Source: Deltaproteobacteria bacterium (GTDB taxonomy: Bacteria > Desulfobacterota > Desulfobulbia > Desulfobulbales > Desulfocapsaceae). Taken from it: DNA of 41,142 bases. Position numbers and translations under genes: made by a program. The stretch is taken from positions 1 to 41,142 of the forward strand of contig JAPLJF010000024.1 in NCBI GenBank assembly GCA_026388715.1, in the 5' to 3' direction. Shown one piece after another: positions 16,501 through 26,514 of this stretch. The notes beneath the pieces were generated by a model. It searched no databases. It was given only the letters and a program-made list of their open reading frames with translations, and had not been told where the DNA came from. The number at the start of each line of letters is the position of its first letter. Position 1 is the stretch's first letter.

Positions 16501-17889
16501 ATGAAACAGCTTTCGTTTAATATTAAAACCTTTGGTTGTCAGATGAACGAACGTGATTCTGAGATCATGGCCCAGCTGCTTGCCGAGAAAGGCTATGTCG
16601 AATCCATGGAAATGGAAGATGCCGATGTAGTGATCCTCAACACCTGCTCTATCCGGGCCAAGGCTGAACAAAAGGCGATGAGTCTGCTCGGGGTTTTGAG
16701 GAAGGTCAAAAAAAGACGTCCGGGTATGAAGATCTGCGTTGCCGGGTGTGTCGCCCAGCAGGAAGGTGAAGAGCTTTGCGAACGCATGCCCCATGTGGAT
16801 CTGGTGATCGGCACCCAGAATATATATGAGCTGGCTGAGCTACTGGAGGCCACCCGCGGGACGAGCAAGGTGGCAATCGGTATGTCGGATGTATATGAGA
16901 TTCCGGCCTTCATCCCGACCCTGCCCAGGTTGATATCGCATGGAGAGTTGCAAGCCCCCTTCCCTGCCCGTCCTTTCAGGAAATTTCTCACCATTATGCA
17001 GGGGTGCAATAATTACTGCACCTATTGCGTTGTCCCCTACACCAGGGGGCGGGAGATATCGCGAAAAGTCAATGATATCATAGAGGAAGCTCATGTCCTT
17101 GTTGATGCCGGAGTGCGGGAGATCACTCTTCTTGGCCAGAATGTTAATTCCTATGGACGCACGAACTTGGTCACAACGGACGGGAGCGAATACTCTTTCT
17201 CGCAGCTCCTGCGTGAGGTGGCAGCCATTCAAGGATTAAAGCGGCTGCGCTTCACCACCTCTAATCCCAAGGACCTCTCCCCGGAGCTCATGCGCTGCTT
17301 TGACGAGATCGAGATCCTTTGTCCCCAGTTTCATCTCCCGGTGCAGTCTGGCTCCAATACCGTTTTGAGTAAAATGAACCGGAAGTACACCAGGGAATTG
17401 TACCTGCAAAGGGTGGCGGAGCTGAGATCATTCCGTCCTGATATTGCCATCAGCACCGATGTGATCGTCGGATTTCCCGGGGAGACGGATGCTGATTTTG
17501 CAGAGACGATGGAGCTTCTGGAGAATGTCCGTTTCCATAGTTCCTTTTCTTTCAAGTATTCTGATCGTCCCGGCACCAGGTCCGCTGATTTTGATGATAA
17601 GGTGGATGAGCAGGTGAAGTCGGAACGGTTAGCCCGGTTTCAGAAACGGCAGGACGAGATTTGTCTGGAGCAGAATAGTCTGTATGTGGGTAAAACCCTG
17701 CCGGTCATGATTGAAAAAGTCACTGAGAATGGCCTGGTGGGTCGGACTGAGACCAACCATATTGCTCATATTGAAGAAAAAATTGAGTGCTCTCCTGGTG
17801 ATATTGTCAATGTTGCAATTCACCATGCGGGCCAGCATTCACTTAACGGCAGGATTGATTTCACTTACACAATAGGTTTATCATCATGA
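16501..17889 (+). CDS. miaB: tRNA-2-methylthio-N6-dimethylallyladenosine synthase
   Basis: MiaB adds a methylthio group to i6A37 of tRNA, after MiaA. The 462-residue protein has three N-terminal cluster cysteines (TFGCQMNERDSE, LNTCSIR, VAGCVAQQEG), the radical SAM motif CNNYCTYC, GLxxLRFTTSNP, and a C-terminal TRAM domain. Two [4Fe-4S] clusters are expected. The ATG start has no strong ribosome-binding site. Its stop overlaps the next gene's start (ATGA). Confidence 0.96.
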   Translation: MKQLSFNIKTFGCQMNERDSEIMAQLLAEKGYVESMEMEDADVVILNTCSIRAKAEQKAMSLLGVLRKVKKRRPGMKICVAGCVAQQEGEELCERMPHVDLVIGTQNIYELAELLEATRGTSKVAIGMSDVYEIPAFIPTLPRLISHGELQAPFPARPFRKFLTIMQGCNNYCTYCVVPYTRGREISRKVNDIIEEAHVLVDAGVREITLLGQNVNSYGRTNLVTTDGSEYSFSQLLREVAAIQGLKRLRFTTSNPKDLSPELMRCFDEIEILCPQFHLPVQSGSNTVLSKMNRKYTRELYLQRVAELRSFRPDIAISTDVIVGFPGETDADFAETMELLENVRFHSSFSFKYSDRPGTRSADFDDKVDEQVKSERLARFQKRQDEICLEQNSLYVGKTLPVMIEKVTENGLVGRTETNHIAHIEEKIECSPGDIVNVAIHHAGQHSLNGRIDFTYTIGLSS

Positions 17890-18542
17890 TTGATCTCCAT
17901 ACCCATACTTTTTTCAGTGACGGGGCCCTGGTTCCTGCCGAACATCTGCGACGGGTTGAAGTCCTTGGCTATAAAGCGGTCGCCATTACCGATCATGCCG
18001 ACAGTTCCAATATGGATTTCATTATTCCCCGCATGATTCAGGCGGCAAGGGATTTTAACCCCTTCTTCAAAACCAGGCTTCTTCCGGGTATCGAACTGAC
18101 CCATGTTCCCCCTGGCCTCATCGCCCCGCTGGTCCGCAAGGCACGCGAGCTGGGAGCGCAGGTGGTGGTGGTGCATGGCGAGACCATTGTTGAACCCGTT
18201 GCTCCAGGTACCAACATGGCGGCCATTGAGGCCGGGGCTGATATCCTGTCGCACCCTGGTTTTTTGAGTGAAGCGGAGGCGCTTCTGGCTGCGCAAAAAG
18301 GGGTTTTTCTTGAACTTTCCGGCCGAAAAGGACATTCCCTGACCAATGGTCATGTCGCAAAGATGGCGTTAAGGGCTGGGGCCAGACTCGTGGTCAATGC
18401 CGACGCCCATGCCCCCGGCGATTTTCTCACCGCTGATATGGCCCGGATGGTGGCTTTCGGTGCCGGACTCAACGGTGAAGAATATCTGCAGATACAGATA
18501 AACATGAACGCCTTTGTTGATGGATTGCCGCTTATTGGATAA
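17886..18542 (+). CDS. PHP-domain phosphoesterase, histidinol-phosphatase-like
   Basis: The 218-residue protein has the PHP metal-site motifs in order: DLHTHTFFSDG at 3-13, ITDHADSSN, GIELTHVPP, VVVHGE, LSHPGF and NADAHAPGD. It is annotated in relatives as a histidinol phosphate phosphatase domain protein. Its substrate is unproven and no his genes are nearby. ATGA overlap with miaB suggests translational coupling, so a role linked to nucleotide or tRNA metabolism is as plausible as histidine synthesis. Confidence 0.82.
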   Translation: MIDLHTHTFFSDGALVPAEHLRRVEVLGYKAVAITDHADSSNMDFIIPRMIQAARDFNPFFKTRLLPGIELTHVPPGLIAPLVRKARELGAQVVVVHGETIVEPVAPGTNMAAIEAGADILSHPGFLSEAEALLAAQKGVFLELSGRKGHSLTNGHVAKMALRAGARLVVNADAHAPGDFLTADMARMVAFGAGLNGEEYLQIQINMNAFVDGLPLIG

Positions 18543-18667
18543 TTCTCAGGTGTATATAAACGGGTCGTTCATGAAAAATTAGACATGAATTGATGACCAT
18601 CTATCAAGGACGAAGTGGCAAAAAAGAGGGCAGAGGGGGCAGAGACGAAAAGAAGAATACATGAGTT

Positions 18668-18708
18668 TTCCCAATAGTTCTCATACCTCGTACGGGAACT
18701 ATTGGGAA
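18668..18708. terminator. 13-bp hairpin between convergent genes
   Basis: TTCCCAATAGTTC (18668-18680) pairs perfectly with GAACTATTGGGAA (18696-18708). It lies between the end of the PHP gene (+) and the end of the S74 protein gene (-), so it may serve both directions. The T-runs are short. Confidence 0.5.
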
Positions 18709-18774
18709 TTTAATAGGCAAGGGAATATTTGCTTCATTTTTTGACTGAGTCGTTCCGCAGTATCTTTCTTTTCC

Positions 18775-19749
18775 TTATTTGCCCGCCTTTATTGCTATGA
18801 TCTCGGCCTTCAAGGCATTGAGCTCCGACCGCATTTCAGTAATGGATTCATCCTGTTGTTCATTAACTTTCTTTTGCTGTTCAATAATCTCCTGCTGCTC
18901 CTGCATGGCCTTGACCATTGGGGCGATAAAATCGGTATAACGCAGAGAAAGGGTCCGGGCCGCGTCGCCGCCGATCCCGAGGACATTGTAGTCTGTGCCA
19001 AGCAAGGCCTCGATGTCCTGGGCCAGGAAGCCAAAATCTACACGGTCATTGCCCTGCTTCATCCGGTATTCGACAGGCCGGAGGGCTTTGATAAAATCAA
19101 GACCCCGAGTGATATCCTGGATATCCTTTTTATTGCGCATATCGGAGAGATTAGTCCACCCTACGGCCCCGCCTATGAGCGTAACATAACCATTGCCGAT
19201 CCGCACACTGTCTGAGACAGTCGGGGTAGCATCGGTCCCTATGGCGGTGACATTGTTCAGATCAACTGCCCCTGCATGTGCATTATAACCAACAAAGGTA
19301 TTGTAGTTGCCAATGGTGTTTGAACGGCCTGCCCAGCCGCCGATGGCTGTGTTTTGCCAGCCGCCGGTGTTGTATCGGAGTGCATCCGAGCCGTTGGCGG
19401 TGTTGTAGTAGCCACTGGTATTAGAAGTGAGTGCACCCCAACCGCTGGCGGTGTTATCATGACCATTGATATTAGCATCTAACGTAATAACGCCGCTCGC
19501 TGTATTGTAGCTGCCGGTGGTGTTGACGTGAAGTGCCATATATCCAATACCGGTATTAGATATACCGGTCATGGTATGATTTCCGGCACCCTCGCCAGCA
19601 AATAAATTATACGAACCAAAAGTGTAGATTTGGCTTGACCCCATGGGAATTACCACCACCTTGTCTGCGGCCATTACACTATTGGCACTGAAAGCAGAAA
19701 GCAAAGCCAAGCCGAATATTGCTGCCTTTTTTGATAAATGTTTTTTCAT
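18775..19749 (-). CDS. Secreted surface protein with C-terminal S74 intramolecular chaperone domain
   Basis: From ATG 19749 (GGAGG upstream) the product has 324 residues; the frame is open for 36 further codons upstream. Residues 1-27 are a signal peptide (MKKHLSKKAAIFGLALLSAF...VMAA). Residues ~40-190 are a repeat array of GNYNTxxG/NTAxG type, like the head repeats of trimeric adhesins. LSDMRNKKDIQDI then marks the S74 peptidase (tail-fibre chaperone) domain, with the serine of SDxRxKxD as the expected self-cleavage site, followed by a coiled-coil tail rich in Gln and Glu. It is a single gene without phage neighbours and is best read as a cell-surface fibre. Confidence 0.8.
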   Translation of the reverse strand: MKKHLSKKAAIFGLALLSAFSANSVMAADKVVVIPMGSSQIYTFGSYNLFAGEGAGNHTMTGISNTGIGYMALHVNTTGSYNTASGVITLDANINGHDNTASGWGALTSNTSGYYNTANGSDALRYNTGGWQNTAIGGWAGRSNTIGNYNTFVGYNAHAGAVDLNNVTAIGTDATPTVSDSVRIGNGYVTLIGGAVGWTNLSDMRNKKDIQDITRGLDFIKALRPVEYRMKQGNDRVDFGFLAQDIEALLGTDYNVLGIGGDAARTLSLRYTDFIAPMVKAMQEQQEIIEQQKKVNEQQDESITEMRSELNALKAEIIAIKAGK

Positions 19750-19935
19750 CGAAGCTACCTCCCAATAAATTTTGATGGTTTTACTCGTAATTTTCCGAAT
19801 CTTCGAAAGAAACCTCCTTAATAAGAAAAGCATATCAAAAGAAAAGAGCAAATGCAAAAAAATATAGATGCATTATTGCCATATTATATCAGAATGTATC
19901 GGGCGAGCGTACGCTTCACTTCCATGGTCAATAAT

Positions 19936-19984
19936 CGCCCGCAGGGACGGGTTTCTACACACAGAAGCCCGCCCCTGCGGGCGG
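19936..19984. repeat. Long imperfect palindrome, REP-like
   Basis: CGCCCGCAGGGACGGGTTTCT and its near-complement AGAAGCCCGCCCCTGCGGGCG fold into a 21-bp stem with two mismatches and a short ACACAC loop. It is G+C-rich within an A+T-rich gap. It lies between the 5' end of the S74 gene and the 3' end of parC. Confidence 0.6.
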
Positions 19985-20141
19985 ATTGGTTGTTCATCAA
20001 AGACAAGAGATGAATGGATTCCACTCAAGGGATGAGAAAATTTTTTTTTGTACGGAGAGACAGAAAAAGACAAATAAGTTTTTATCTGGCTCAAATGCAC
20101 CAGATGGGAACCAGATGAATCATCCTTTGTCGAGCTGGAAT

Positions 20142-22184
20142 TTACCCCTTCTCATTTCCTTCATTTTCTCCCCTGCCTTTTTGGCTGTCATCCTCTTGAG
20201 GTGAAGCCACCAGATCAAGCAAGGGCATATTCTGTTTCTGGGGTCTTGGCGCGGCCTTGCCGGTAGAATCCGCCACTTTCCTTACCACCCGCGCCGCAAT
20301 CCGTTTTCCTTTGGCGCTTGGGTTCTTGACCAGATATTCATCAAAATAGACCTCCATGATATTGCTCTTGGCGCGGGCGGAAGGCGCAAGGCTGACATGG
20401 GCGCTGGCGCCCTCCCCCATCAGCAGCAGCAGGATCCTTGAACGCTTGTCTTCGGGAAAGAGCCGGTACTCCTTTTCCAGGATAAATTTAGGGGTGGTAA
20501 AACGCTTGGCATAGGTGAGATTCTCCTGACCGTCCCGGTACAGGATATTGAAGATCAGGCCCTCTGCGACCACCCCGATCCAGGCCAGTTCATGACCGAC
20601 GAAGAGCTTGTCGGTCACCGGGATCACCTTGTACATGCCGTCATTGAAGATCAGTAATAGCCGGTCATACTCGGAGCAGTTGAGGGTAAAGTCCTGTTTT
20701 TCATCCTCGGCCTTGATGTTGTGGCCCAGGAATCCAGAGGAGCGCTGATACCCGACCACCAGATTGGCCAGGGCCACGCTCCGGGCGTTGACCTCCTCAA
20801 ATTCGCAGAGTTCGGTCTGCCTCGGGTACAGGTGGCCGTATTTTTTCAGCAGATCGCCTAGAAAGGAGATGGTGTAGCCAACCATATCCTTGAGGTGATG
20901 GGTGATCGTCTTGATCTCGCTGCGGATCTCCTTGATTTCTTTCTGCTGCTTATTGATATCATAGCGGGAGATGCGCTTGATCCTGATCTCGAGCAGCCGT
21001 TCTATGTCTTCATTGGTAACTGACCGCAGAAGCTCTCCGGTAAAGGGTTGCAGGGCGAGGTCAACGCTCTTGATCACCGCCTTGTAGCTTGTCTCCTCCT
21101 CAATCTGTTTATAGAGCCGTTCCTCGATAAAGATCTGTTCGAGAAGCCTGGCGTGCAGTCTTTCCTGGAGTCTGGCGAGATCAATATCCAGCTCTTTGGT
21201 CAGGTCACGGACAAGCTTCTGGGTATTGTGTTCCAGCACCTCTTCGACCGTGCAGGTCAGCGGGGTATTGTCCTTGATCAGGGTGAGATTGGGGGTTATG
21301 GCAACCTCGCAATCGGTAAAGGCGTAGAGGGCCTCAATGGTTTCCTTGGCATAGACACCGCGGGCGAGATTGATCTCAACCTCAACATCTTCCGCCGTAT
21401 AGTCATTGATGGACAGGATCTTGATTTTCCCGGACTTGGCCGCCTTCTCAACGGACTCGATCAGCGATTGGGTGGTTGTCCCGTGAGGTATATCCTTGAT
21501 GATAATGGTCTTTTCGTTCAGCTCCTCGATCCGGGCCCGACAGCGGATCCGGCCATTGCCATGATCATAGTCGGAGACATCCACCAATCCCTTCTTCTGG
21601 AAATCCGGGTACAAAACGACTTCCTCGTGGCCGAGAATTTTGATCTGGGCTTCAAGGAGTTCGCAGAAATTATGGGGCATGATCTTGGTGGCCATGCCCA
21701 CCGCAATCCCATCAGCCCCAAGCAGCAGCAGCAGGGGAATCTTGGCCGGCAGTGTTACCGGTTCCAGCATCCTGCTGTCATACGACTCAACATATTCGGT
21801 CAGATCCTTGTTGAACAGGATCTCTTTGGCCAGCGGCGTGAGCCGGCACTCGATATAACGGGCGGCTGAGGCCTGATCGCCGGTATAGATATTGCCGAAA
21901 TTCCCCTGCCGCTCAATCAGGTATTCCTTGTTGGCAAGATTCACCAGGGCGGAAAAGATGGAGGCATCGCCATGGGGATGGAGTTTCATGGTCTCACCCA
22001 CGACATTGGCCACCTTGTGGAAACGGCCGTCATCCATGTTGAACAGGGTCTGCAGGATGCGGCGCTGTACCGGCTTCAGGCCATCATGGATGTCCGGGAT
22101 TGCCCGTTCCCTGATGACATACGAGGAGTACTCAAGGAAATTCTGGTCAAACAGGTGCTGAAGTCTTCCGTACTGTGAGTTCAT
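20142..22184 (-). CDS. parC: DNA topoisomerase IV subunit A
   Basis: ParC cuts and rejoins DNA and, with ParE, decatenates chromosomes. The 680-residue protein has IPDIHDGLKPVQRRIL, HPHGDASI, and ARYIECRLT with the catalytic tyrosine (about residue 109). It then has the tower and coiled-coil region, and a shorter, divergent C-terminal part ending in a charged tail. The short C-terminal domain and the partner ParE directly upstream favour topoisomerase IV over gyrase. ParE ends 58 bp before it, so they form an operon. Confidence 0.85.
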   Translation of the reverse strand: MNSQYGRLQHLFDQNFLEYSSYVIRERAIPDIHDGLKPVQRRILQTLFNMDDGRFHKVANVVGETMKLHPHGDASIFSALVNLANKEYLIERQGNFGNIYTGDQASAARYIECRLTPLAKEILFNKDLTEYVESYDSRMLEPVTLPAKIPLLLLLGADGIAVGMATKIMPHNFCELLEAQIKILGHEEVVLYPDFQKKGLVDVSDYDHGNGRIRCRARIEELNEKTIIIKDIPHGTTTQSLIESVEKAAKSGKIKILSINDYTAEDVEVEINLARGVYAKETIEALYAFTDCEVAITPNLTLIKDNTPLTCTVEEVLEHNTQKLVRDLTKELDIDLARLQERLHARLLEQIFIEERLYKQIEEETSYKAVIKSVDLALQPFTGELLRSVTNEDIERLLEIRIKRISRYDINKQQKEIKEIRSEIKTITHHLKDMVGYTISFLGDLLKKYGHLYPRQTELCEFEEVNARSVALANLVVGYQRSSGFLGHNIKAEDEKQDFTLNCSEYDRLLLIFNDGMYKVIPVTDKLFVGHELAWIGVVAEGLIFNILYRDGQENLTYAKRFTTPKFILEKEYRLFPEDKRSRILLLLMGEGASAHVSLAPSARAKSNIMEVYFDEYLVKNPSAKGKRIAARVVRKVADSTGKAAPRPQKQNMPLLDLVASPQEDDSQKGRGENEGNEKG

Positions 22185-22242
22185 AGAAAAATTGCAGGTT
22201 AAAAGTTCTTTTTGAAATTAGAGGCAGTTAGTTGATTTGAAG

Positions 22243-24078
22243 CTATATGATTTCTACCAGATGCTCCATGATGTACTGCTTGCGTTCCGGGGTATTTTTA
22301 CCCATGTAAAAGGACAGGATTTTACTCACCTCGCTGACCGTCCCCATATTGACCTGCTGCAGGCGGATATCAGGGCCGATGAACTGCTTGAATTCCTTGG
22401 GGGAGATCTCGCCCAGCCCTTTGAAGCGGGTCATTTCGACATTGCCAGCCTTGGCGCCTGTCCCCTGCAGTTTCTTGACGGCGGCAATCTTTTCCTTTTC
22501 CGAATAGCAGTAAAAGGTCTCTTTCTTGTTGCGGACTCGAAACAGTGGGGTCTCGAGGATATAGACAAAGCCCAGTTTGACCAGCGGTTCAAAGTAGTGG
22601 AGAAAAAAGGTCAGGAGCAGATTTCTGATATGCAGCCCATCCACATCGGCATCGGTGGCCAGAATCACCTTGTCAAAGCGCAGGTCAGAAATGGATTCTT
22701 CAATGTCGAGGGCCCGCATCAGGGAATACATCTCTTCATTCTTGTACAGCAGCGCCAGCTTCTGCCCCAGGACATTCATGGGCTTGCCCTTCAGGGAAAA
22801 TACCGCCTGGATCAGCGGGTCCCGGGAGGAGACAATAGAGCCTGCCGCCGACTGCCCCTCGGTGATAAAGACCATATTGGCATGGCCGTCAGGCGAAGGT
22901 TTTTTCCGTGAGGGATGATGTTTGCAGTCTTTCAGCTGCGGGATCTTGAGGGCGACTTTCTTTGATTTGGCCCTGGCCTCCAGGCGCACGGACTGCAGCT
23001 CCTTCCGGACCTTTTCGTTGCGCTGGATCTTCTCCAGCAGCCTTTCCGCAGCCTCGGTGTTTTTATAGAGGGCGCTGGAGACCGCATCCTTTACCGTGTT
23101 GACAATCCAGGAACGGATATCGCCATTGCCCAGTTTGTTCTTGGTCTGGGACTCAAACAGAGGGTCCTTGATCTTGATTGCCAGGGTTCCGACAATGCCG
23201 TCCCGCACATCCTGGCCGATAAAGCTTTTTTTGGAAAATTCATTGACCCCTTTGAGAATCCCCTCGCGGAAGGCGGAAAGATGGGTGCCGCCTTCGCTGG
23301 TATAGGTGCCGTTGACAAAGGAATAATAGGTGTCGCCATAGCCATCGGTATGGGAAAAGGCAAATTCCAGGGTGGCGTCACGATAATAGATGGGGTCATA
23401 GATGTTCTGGTCATCCAGCTCCTTGGCCAGCAGATCAAGAAGACCGTTGGCGGAATAGTAGCAGCTTTTGTCCATATACAGCTTGAGTCCGGCATTGAGA
23501 TAGGCATACCGCCAGAGCCGTTCTTCAATAAAACCACGATCAAAGGTGTAGTCCTGGAACATCTCACGGTCTGGAATGAATTCCACCAGGGTGCCATTGG
23601 GCTCACTGCTCATCCCCTCTTCCTGGCTGATCAGCTCACCTTTGGCAAAAACCGCGCTGGCGAATTTCCCCTCCCGAAAGGCCGTGACCTTAAAGTGTGA
23701 TGACATGGCGTTTACCGCCTTGGTGCCCACGCCGTTGAGGCCGACGGAGAACTGAAAGACCTCGGTATTGTACTTGGCGCCGGTATTGATGGTGGAGACG
23801 CAGTCAACGATTTTCCCTAAGGGAATGCCCCGGCCAAAATCGCGCACCGTAACCATCCCGTCCTCGCCGATATGGATATTGACTCGCTTGCCCGCCCCCA
23901 TGATATATTCATCCACGGCATTGTCCACCACCTCCTTGAGCAGGATGTAGATGCCGTCATCGGGGTGTGTGCCGCTGCCAAGTCGGCCGATATACATCCC
24001 CGGCCGTTTGCGGATATGCTCAAGGGAGCTGAGGGTCTTGATCTTGCTTTCGTCGTAATCGTGCTGAGATGCTATCAT
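22243..24078 (-). CDS. parE: DNA topoisomerase IV subunit B
   Basis: ParE is the ATPase subunit. The 611-residue protein has RKRPGMYIG, EVVDNAVDEY, VRDFGRGIP, and VGLNGVGTKAVNA of the GHKL ATP site. The TOPRIM motifs ITEGQSAAGS and DADVDGLHIR follow, then RFKGLGEISP near the C-terminus. The length lacks the insert found in some proteobacterial GyrB. It is the first gene of a parE-parC pair on the minus strand and divergent from thiD. Confidence 0.87.
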   Translation of the reverse strand: MIASQHDYDESKIKTLSSLEHIRKRPGMYIGRLGSGTHPDDGIYILLKEVVDNAVDEYIMGAGKRVNIHIGEDGMVTVRDFGRGIPLGKIVDCVSTINTGAKYNTEVFQFSVGLNGVGTKAVNAMSSHFKVTAFREGKFASAVFAKGELISQEEGMSSEPNGTLVEFIPDREMFQDYTFDRGFIEERLWRYAYLNAGLKLYMDKSCYYSANGLLDLLAKELDDQNIYDPIYYRDATLEFAFSHTDGYGDTYYSFVNGTYTSEGGTHLSAFREGILKGVNEFSKKSFIGQDVRDGIVGTLAIKIKDPLFESQTKNKLGNGDIRSWIVNTVKDAVSSALYKNTEAAERLLEKIQRNEKVRKELQSVRLEARAKSKKVALKIPQLKDCKHHPSRKKPSPDGHANMVFITEGQSAAGSIVSSRDPLIQAVFSLKGKPMNVLGQKLALLYKNEEMYSLMRALDIEESISDLRFDKVILATDADVDGLHIRNLLLTFFLHYFEPLVKLGFVYILETPLFRVRNKKETFYCYSEKEKIAAVKKLQGTGAKAGNVEMTRFKGLGEISPKEFKQFIGPDIRLQQVNMGTVSEVSKILSFYMGKNTPERKQYIMEHLVEII

Positions 24079-24331
24079 AATGTAATGTTATGAATGATAT
24101 TTTTTCTGATGGACTTTTTTGCTCCCGGATTCAAACCTTGCAATACTATTGTATTTCACTATATTAAGCAATACTGATGGCAGAAAGACTGATTTTGTAC
24201 AGAGACGAAGAGAAAGTCGCTTCTGCGTCGTCCGTGGCGCCCGCGATACTTGGGCCATTCATGGCTTGCGGACATAACGGTTTTCTTAGCGTCTCCGCGC
24301 GACAAAGCCCTTTTTTATTCTGGTATGTTTC

Positions 24332-25156
24332 ATGAATCGCATTCCACCGCAATTATCGCCAACCGTGTTGACCATTGCCGGCTCAGACCCCACGGGTGGG
24401 GCCGGTATCCAGGCGGATCTCAAGACCATGACCGTCATCGGCGTCTATGGCGCAGCGGCAATTACCTGTATTACCGTCCAGAATTCCAGAGGCGTTACCG
24501 AGTCTGTTCCCCTTGATGGCGGGCTGGTGGTCAGGCAAGTCCAGGCGGTGCTGACTGACCATGATGTGACCCATATCAAGATCGGCATGGTTGGCGCGAT
24601 TGAGATAGCGAGGGCCTTGGGGAAACTCCTGGCCAGCTATCAAGGTGAGGTGATCTACGACCCGGTGCTCGCATCAACAACCGGCCAGTCCCTGCTCAGT
24701 TGTGGCAGCCTTGCGGAACTGAGCGATCAGCTTATCAGCAAGGTCACGGTCCTTACCCCTAATTGCTCGGAGCTCGAACAACTGTGCCGGCAGAAAATAG
24801 CGACCCCGGAAGAGGCCCTGGCCTGTGCCAGAGGCATCCTGGCCAGACATGAGCATCTGCGGGCGGTAATTGTCAAGGGAGGACACCTGGAACCGGAGAA
24901 ACCAGATATTTACGATTATCTGGTCATGAAAAATCAAGAGGTCAGAATAAGTAAGCGAATACGCATCAGAAGCGCCAATCTGCACGGAACCGGCTGCACT
25001 TACGCCTCCGCCTTTGCCGCCTTTCATTGCCGGGAAAACGATTATCCTAAGGCTTTTTTTCTTGCCGCTGCCTATATAGACAGCATTATCAGCAAGAGTA
25101 GCACCATTTCACTGGTAAAAAGCGGCACCAACGGGCCCTTGGTTCATGCCTTGTAA
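24332..25156 (+). CDS. thiD: Hydroxymethylpyrimidine/phosphomethylpyrimidine kinase
   Basis: ThiD phosphorylates HMP and HMP-P in thiamine synthesis. The 274-residue protein has TIAGSDPTGGAGIQADLKT at about 13-31, VYGAAAITCITVQN, IKIGMVG, DPVLASTTG, TPNCSELEQL and the ribokinase-fold active-site loop HGTGCTYASAFAA. It is a single-domain ThiD without the ThiE fusion seen in some relatives. No thi genes or TPP riboswitch accompany it. The start ATG at 24332 lacks a strong ribosome-binding site. Confidence 0.93.
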   Translation: MNRIPPQLSPTVLTIAGSDPTGGAGIQADLKTMTVIGVYGAAAITCITVQNSRGVTESVPLDGGLVVRQVQAVLTDHDVTHIKIGMVGAIEIARALGKLLASYQGEVIYDPVLASTTGQSLLSCGSLAELSDQLISKVTVLTPNCSELEQLCRQKIATPEEALACARGILARHEHLRAVIVKGGHLEPEKPDIYDYLVMKNQEVRISKRIRIRSANLHGTGCTYASAFAAFHCRENDYPKAFFLAAAYIDSIISKSSTISLVKSGTNGPLVHAL

Positions 25157-25300
25157 GCAAAGTCCAGTTTTAATGGTCGCGGACTGGAACCGGCATTGGC
25201 TGCAGGGATCATGCGTTCGCATCATGGATTCTGGGGCAAAGTGGAAAAGATGAGGGGGGTGACGCTCCGAATATTGCTGCCTGAAGGATAACGTGAGGTC

Positions 25301-26215
25301 CTACAGTCCGGCTTCCTGCAAACTGAGAACCAACTGGGTCTGTTCATCGGAAAGATGCTCAGGAACCTGAACACCAAGCTTCACATAGATATCACCACGA
25401 TTTCCCAATGGACCGCTGGGCAGGCCGTGTCCTTTGATGCGCAACCTGGCATCGGGCTGGATACCGGAGGGGACGGTAACCATAAACTTCTTTCCTTCCA
25501 GGGTCTCAACAGCCACCTTTGTTCCCAGACAGGCATCACTGAAGGAAATCCATTTGTCGCAAATCAGATCGTCTCCATCTCTTACAAAACGATCATGTTT
25601 GCTTACCTCTACTTTCAGATAGATGTCACCAGGGGCGCCGCCTTGTGAAGAGGTGCCACCCTTTCCTTTCAGCCGTAGTTTTTTCCCCGCCTCGATCCCC
25701 TTTGGAATCTTGACCGTAACATTCTGGGTCGTGCCATTGGTACGCAGGGTGATGTTCTTTTCAGCGCCATGCATGACCTCATCCAGGGTCACTGAAATCT
25801 GATACGTCAGGTCCTGGCCTTTTGCTGGTTGATGACAACCTCCGGTCCCGCAACCACCGCCCTGCCCGAAAAAAGACTGAAATTGGGCCCCGTCACCGCC
25901 CATATTGCTGCGAAATTTTGCAGAACCCCCGCCGCCAAATTGCCGAAGGATGTCATTCAAATCAAAGTTACGGAAGATGTCTTCCTGCGAATAGCGCTGA
26001 TGAAAACCAGTGGAGCCATAGGTGTCGTACTGTTTTTTCTTTTCCGGATCCGACAGTACCGCATAGGCCTCATTGATCTCTTTGAATTTGTCCTCGGCGG
26101 TCTTGTTTCCCTGGTTTTTATCTGGATGATACTTCAAGGCCAACTGACGGTATGCTTTTTTGATCTCGGTAGCGGAAGCGGTCTTGGACACGCCTAAGGT
26201 TGCGTAATATTCCAT
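25301..26215 (-). CDS. CbpA-like J-domain co-chaperone (DnaJ type without zinc finger)
   Basis: The 304-residue protein from ATG 26215 starts [32 protein letters not shown], a complete J-domain with HPD. The frame continues upstream, but the J-domain normally starts at this Met. A Gly/Phe linker with [11 protein letters not shown] follows, then the two C-terminal substrate-binding domains ([30 protein letters not shown]). The four CxxCxGxG zinc motifs of true DnaJ are missing, so it is the CbpA/DnaJ2 kind that stimulates DnaK. It is convergent with thiD. Confidence 0.87.
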   Translation of the reverse strand: MEYYATLGVSKTASATEIKKAYRQLALKYHPDKNQGNKTAEDKFKEINEAYAVLSDPEKKKQYDTYGSTGFHQRYSQEDIFRNFDLNDILRQFGGGGSAKFRSNMGGDGAQFQSFFGQGGGCGTGGCHQPAKGQDLTYQISVTLDEVMHGAEKNITLRTNGTTQNVTVKIPKGIEAGKKLRLKGKGGTSSQGGAPGDIYLKVEVSKHDRFVRDGDDLICDKWISFSDACLGTKVAVETLEGKKFMVTVPSGIQPDARLRIKGHGLPSGPLGNRGDIYVKLGVQVPEHLSDEQTQLVLSLQEAGL

Positions 26216-26343
26216 TGTTGATTTATGATGAAACAGATTGGATGTAATAAAAAATGTGCATGAATGTTCAATATCAGCAATAATATGGATGCATTGCCTG
26301 TCAGTCAAGTCTGCGGGCGGCAATAACAATTGTTGCCCGGCAA

Positions 26344-26385
26344 AAGCAACGAGGCGGAACCATGAAAGATTCCGCCTCGTTGCTT
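26344..26385 (-). terminator. 16-bp hairpin downstream of ssb
   Basis: AAGCAACGAGGCGGAA (26344-26359) and TTCCGCCTCGTTGCTT (26370-26385) are perfectly complementary with a 10-nt loop. Reading on the minus strand, the stem ends in TTTT. It separates ssb from the J-protein gene. Confidence 0.6.
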
Positions 26386-26415
26386 CAATAACCCGGTCTG
26401 TCCTGCCCAAATCTT

Positions 26416-26505
26416 AGGAGCCGTTATGAGATAGCCATTATATTATTAACGATTTTATTGCGGCTCCTTCTACCGTTCACGAGATTCCAACGTTACAATT
26501 ATTTT
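26416..26505 (-). repeat. Palindromic dispersed repeat, copy B
   Basis: On the minus strand it reads GGAATCTCGTGAACGGTAGA, then AAGGAGCCGCAATAAAAT, a spacer, and TATCTCATAACGGCTCCT. It matches copies at 29985-30063 and 40810-40890 in both flank and stem. It lies downstream of ssb. Confidence 0.65.
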
Positions 26506-26514
26506 TGAAAACGG

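Noticed and set aside
19750..19857. Upstream start of the S74 protein frame at 19857
   Set aside because: The ATG at 19749 has a GGAGG box and begins a typical signal peptide, whereas the upstream codons have neither.
21048..21869. A 273-codon open frame on the plus strand
   Set aside because: It lies fully inside parC on the other strand and has no family resemblance or ribosome-binding site.
26216..26410. N-terminal extension of the J-protein to 26410
   Set aside because: The J-domain starts at the ATG at 26215; the extension has no homology and runs into the hairpin downstream of ssb.
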